The position numbers and the translations under genes are program-made. From Ancylothrix sp036704045 (lineage in GTDB: Bacteria; Cyanobacteriota; Cyanobacteriia; Cyanobacteriales; Oscillatoriaceae): a stretch of DNA of 64,000 bases. The stretch covers positions 1-64,000 of the forward strand of contig DATNQM010000029.1 of assembly GCA_036704045.1 (NCBI GenBank), written 5' to 3'. Shown here in pieces: positions 63,097 to 64,000 of the stretch. The stretch's first letter is position 1. Each line of letters starts with the position of its first letter. The notes under the pieces are model-generated. The model was not told where the DNA came from. It made no database searches and saw only the letters and a program-made list of their open reading frames with translations.

Positions 63097-63172
63097 AATC
63101 CACCGGGAAGGTACTGCCCCTTCTATCTCAGTCTTATCAGGACTGCGCCTCGCTTTTCGGCTGCCGGTGGAT
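63097..63172 (-). tRNA. tRNA-like gene, anticodon GAU (Ile), atypical
   Basis: A perfect 9-bp outer stem ATCCACCGG/CCGGTGGAT encloses an anticodon arm CAGTC-CTGATAA-GACTG with anticodon GAU, and an arm GAAGG-GGCAGTA-CCTTC in place of the T-arm. The T-loop lacks TTC and the D-loop lacks GG, so the normal elbow cannot form. The discriminator would be T. Either a decayed tRNA-Ile or an unusual tRNA-like RNA. It is the promoter-distal member seen of a minus-strand array. Confidence 0.45.
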
Positions 63173-63175
63173 GAA

Positions 63176-63261
63176 AGGAAGATGGAGGAATCGAACCTCT
63201 ACAGGTATTACCTGTACCCCAGTTTTCAAGACTGGTTGCCGACCAAAAAGCGGCATCTTCC
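63176..63261 (-). tRNA. tRNA-Ser(UGA), divergent
   Basis: 86 nt. Acceptor GGAAGAT/ATCTTCC, D-arm GCCG/CGGC, anticodon arm CCAGT-CTTGAAA-ACTGG with anticodon UGA, long variable arm ACAGGT/ACCTGT, T-loop TTCGATT. The spacing between acceptor and D-arm is shorter than in ordinary tRNA-Ser and the discriminator is T and not G. Looks like an extra, diverged copy of the kind found in tRNA arrays. Confidence 0.75.
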
Positions 63262-63266
63262 ATAAG

Positions 63267-63364
63267 GGTGTCTGACGGGACTTGTTCGCGTAGCGTCGCG
63301 TAAGCGATACCCGCTTTTACTGGTTCCACAAACCAGCGTCTCGACCACTTAGACAACAGACACC
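63267..63364 (-). tRNA. tRNA-His(GUG) with 23-nt enlarged T-loop
   Basis: 98 nt including an extra 5' G opposite discriminator C, the identity mark of tRNA-His. Acceptor GTGTCTG/CAGACAC, anticodon arm CTGGT-TTGTGGA-ACCAG with anticodon GUG. The T-stem GCGGG/CCCGT is intact, but its loop is 30 nt instead of 7, owing to a small repeat (see 63282-63311). Whether the RNA folds or is processed is unknown. Confidence 0.8.
63282..63311. repeat. small dispersed repeat inside the tRNA-His T-loop (copy 1)
   Basis: Two tandem near-copies TTCGCGTAGCG and TCGCGTAAGCG followed by ATACC. This 30-bp stretch is identical to 63901-63930. The outer few bases belong to the tRNA T-arm itself. The type resembles the very small mobile repeats (SDR/STRR) described in filamentous cyanobacteria. 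Confidence 0.8.
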
Positions 63365-63368
63365 ATAA

Positions 63369-63441
63369 TGGATCCGGTCAGATTTGAACTGACAACTTCC
63401 TGTGTGCAAAACAGGCGTTCTACCGTTGGAACTACAGACCC
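63369..63441 (-). tRNA. tRNA-Ala(UGC)
   Basis: 73 nt. Acceptor GGGTCTG/CGGATCC with two G-U pairs, anticodon arm CCTGT-TTTGCAC-ACAGG with anticodon UGC, T-arm GTCAG-TTCAAAT-CTGAC, discriminator A. It lacks the usual G3-U70 context of strong tRNA-Ala genes in its exact form, though a G-U pair is at position 3, which is the alanine identity element. Complete cloverleaf. Confidence 0.88.
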
Positions 63442-63723
63442 TTTTTAGGCGTAGACAATAAAAATTTTTCGTAGAATTTGATATTGTTTGATATGTTATT
63501 TATTGAATTTAATCACCTCCATGATTTTGATGATTTAATAATCCTGACATAATTTTAAATTTGCAATATTATTTTGTCTAACTTAAAGAACTACAAAATA
63601 ATATCTAAACTTTTTTAAAGAAATAATGCCAGGTTTTTTTGGTGATGGGGCTGATTGTTGAGCCACAGATTTCTACGCTAGAAACCTAGCCCGCCAATCT
63701 TGTTGTATCCCCAAGACACCAAA
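63442..63723. other. spacer within the tRNA array, with a structured segment
   Basis: AT-rich apart from 63641-63720, where GGTG/CACC and TGGGG/CCCCA close a region holding hairpins GGCT/AGCC and AGATTTCTA/TAGAAACCT. It has the size of a tRNA, but no proper anticodon or T-arm can be assigned. Possibly the wreck of another tRNA. Confidence 0.35.
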
Positions 63724-63796
63724 TGCCCCTAACTGGATTTGAACCAGTAACAACTAAGTTCTTAGCCTAGCGCCTCTTCCGTTGGGCTATAGGGGC
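63724..63796 (-). tRNA. tRNA with anticodon AAG, short variable arm
   Basis: 73 nt. Acceptor GCCCCTA/TAGGGGC, D-loop with GG, anticodon arm CTAGG-CTAAGAA-CTTAG (one G-U pair) with anticodon AAG, T-arm ACTGG-TTCAAAT-CCAGT, discriminator A. The cloverleaf is complete and canonical. AAG would read leucine CUU, but bacterial leucine tRNAs have a long variable arm and do not use AAG. The amino acid is therefore open. Confidence 0.8.
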
Positions 63797-63885
63797 AAAT
63801 GTTAAGATAACCGGCCTAAAAATTAGATCCATAAAATTTGAGGTTTATAGATGGCCGGCTGCTAAAAATTTGGCTTTTCACCAAA

Positions 63886-63983
63886 TACCCCTGACTGGAT
63901 TTGTTCGCGTAGCGTCGCGTAAGCGATACCAGCAAAAACACTCGTTTTAAGCGAGCGATGTTTTCCAATTACATCACAGGGGT
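63886..63983 (-). tRNA. tRNA with anticodon UAA, short variable arm and enlarged T-loop
   Basis: 98 nt. Acceptor ACCCCTG/CAGGGGT, D-arm ATGT/ACAT, anticodon arm GCTCG-CTTAAAA-CGAGT with anticodon UAA, variable region of 6 nt, T-stem GCTGG/CCAGT. The T-loop is 30 nt because it holds the same repeat as tRNA-His at the same point. Anticodon UAA would read leucine UUA, yet the long variable arm of leucine tRNAs is absent. Charging and function are open. Confidence 0.72.
63901..63930. repeat. small dispersed repeat inside a tRNA T-loop (copy 2)
   Basis: Identical over all 30 bases to 63282-63311 and in the same position and orientation relative to the host tRNA. No further copy was noticed in the window. 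Confidence 0.8.
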
Positions 63984-64000
63984 AGATCGGGATGGTTGGA

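Noticed and set aside
63123..63356. 77-residue frame in the tRNA array
   Set aside because: It runs through tRNA-Ser, tRNA-His and the tRNA-Ile-like fold on the same strand; the RNA structures explain the sequence.
63641..63720. Possible seventh tRNA in the array
   Set aside because: Stems of tRNA size exist, but no anticodon loop with T33 and no T-arm can be fitted in a consistent cloverleaf. Kept only as a structured spacer segment.

Overview
The window is chromosomal DNA of a cyanobacterium, most likely a filamentous non-heterocystous one of the Oscillatoria/Kamptonema/Phormidium kind. The evidence is photosystem I genes (psaF, psaJ, psaL), cytochrome b6f petM, ndhB, ycf39, a high-light-inducible protein, an NblR-type regulator and small families found only in cyanobacteria (DUF4327, DUF2949). 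The octamer HIP1 (GCGATCGC) was not noticed anywhere, whereas GCCGGT/ACCGGC words are everywhere, so the lineage is one that does not use classic HIP1. Most of the window is ordinary core genome with AT-rich spacers.

Layout, left to right. 0-1.3 kb: remA-like gene and gmk. 1.5-5.6 kb: a sulfide/persulfide module (ArsR-type sensor, persulfide dioxygenase, membrane rhodanese, SulP transporter) with a shared putative operator. 5.7-7.7 kb: one DUF262/DUF1524 restriction-like gene. 7.7-10.4 kb: psaL, psaJ and psaF on the minus strand, divergent from tsaD. 10.5-18.2 kb: ACT protein, GNAT, DivIVA-like protein overlapping coaD, xseA, nadK, ycf39. 18.6-23.4 kb: a CheR-PAS protein, a PAS histidine kinase and a CheB methylesterase in one direction. 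23.5-32 kb: petM, pdxA, ndhB, an APH/P-loop kinase, rplY, purA and an adenosine-deaminase-like gene. 32-36 kb: small cyanobacterial genes and topA. 36-39.7 kb: two tyrosinase paralogues, each with a secretion signal and a PEP-CTERM tail. 40.5-46.3 kb: ald, hli, a small membrane protein overlapping a MerR gene, a WD40 protein and a superfamily I helicase. 46.7-51.1 kb: a 1456-residue cadherin/Ig-like RTX protein. 51.6-62.9 kb: two tRNA-Leu genes, an M48 protease, murA, a SpoU methyltransferase, lpdA, trpC, a class V aminotransferase, DUF2949, a DUF192 lipoprotein, an NblR-like regulator and xseB. 63.1-64 kb: the edge of a minus-strand tRNA array.

The most unusual part is that array. Two of its tRNAs (His, and one with anticodon UAA) carry the same short direct-repeat element at the same place in the T-loop, enlarging it from 7 to 30 nt. 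Two tRNAs have leucine anticodons but lack the long variable arm of leucine tRNAs. One tRNA-like fold has a 9-bp acceptor stem and no normal T-loop. Further points are the shared operator of the sulfide module, the paired PEP-CTERM tyrosinases with a conserved Cys/His-rich tail, an M48 gene whose last codons lie inside a tRNA, a degenerate copy of the lpdA 3' end exactly 100 bp downstream, and several candidate small RNAs.

All calls were made by reading sequence and translations. No database search or folding program was run.
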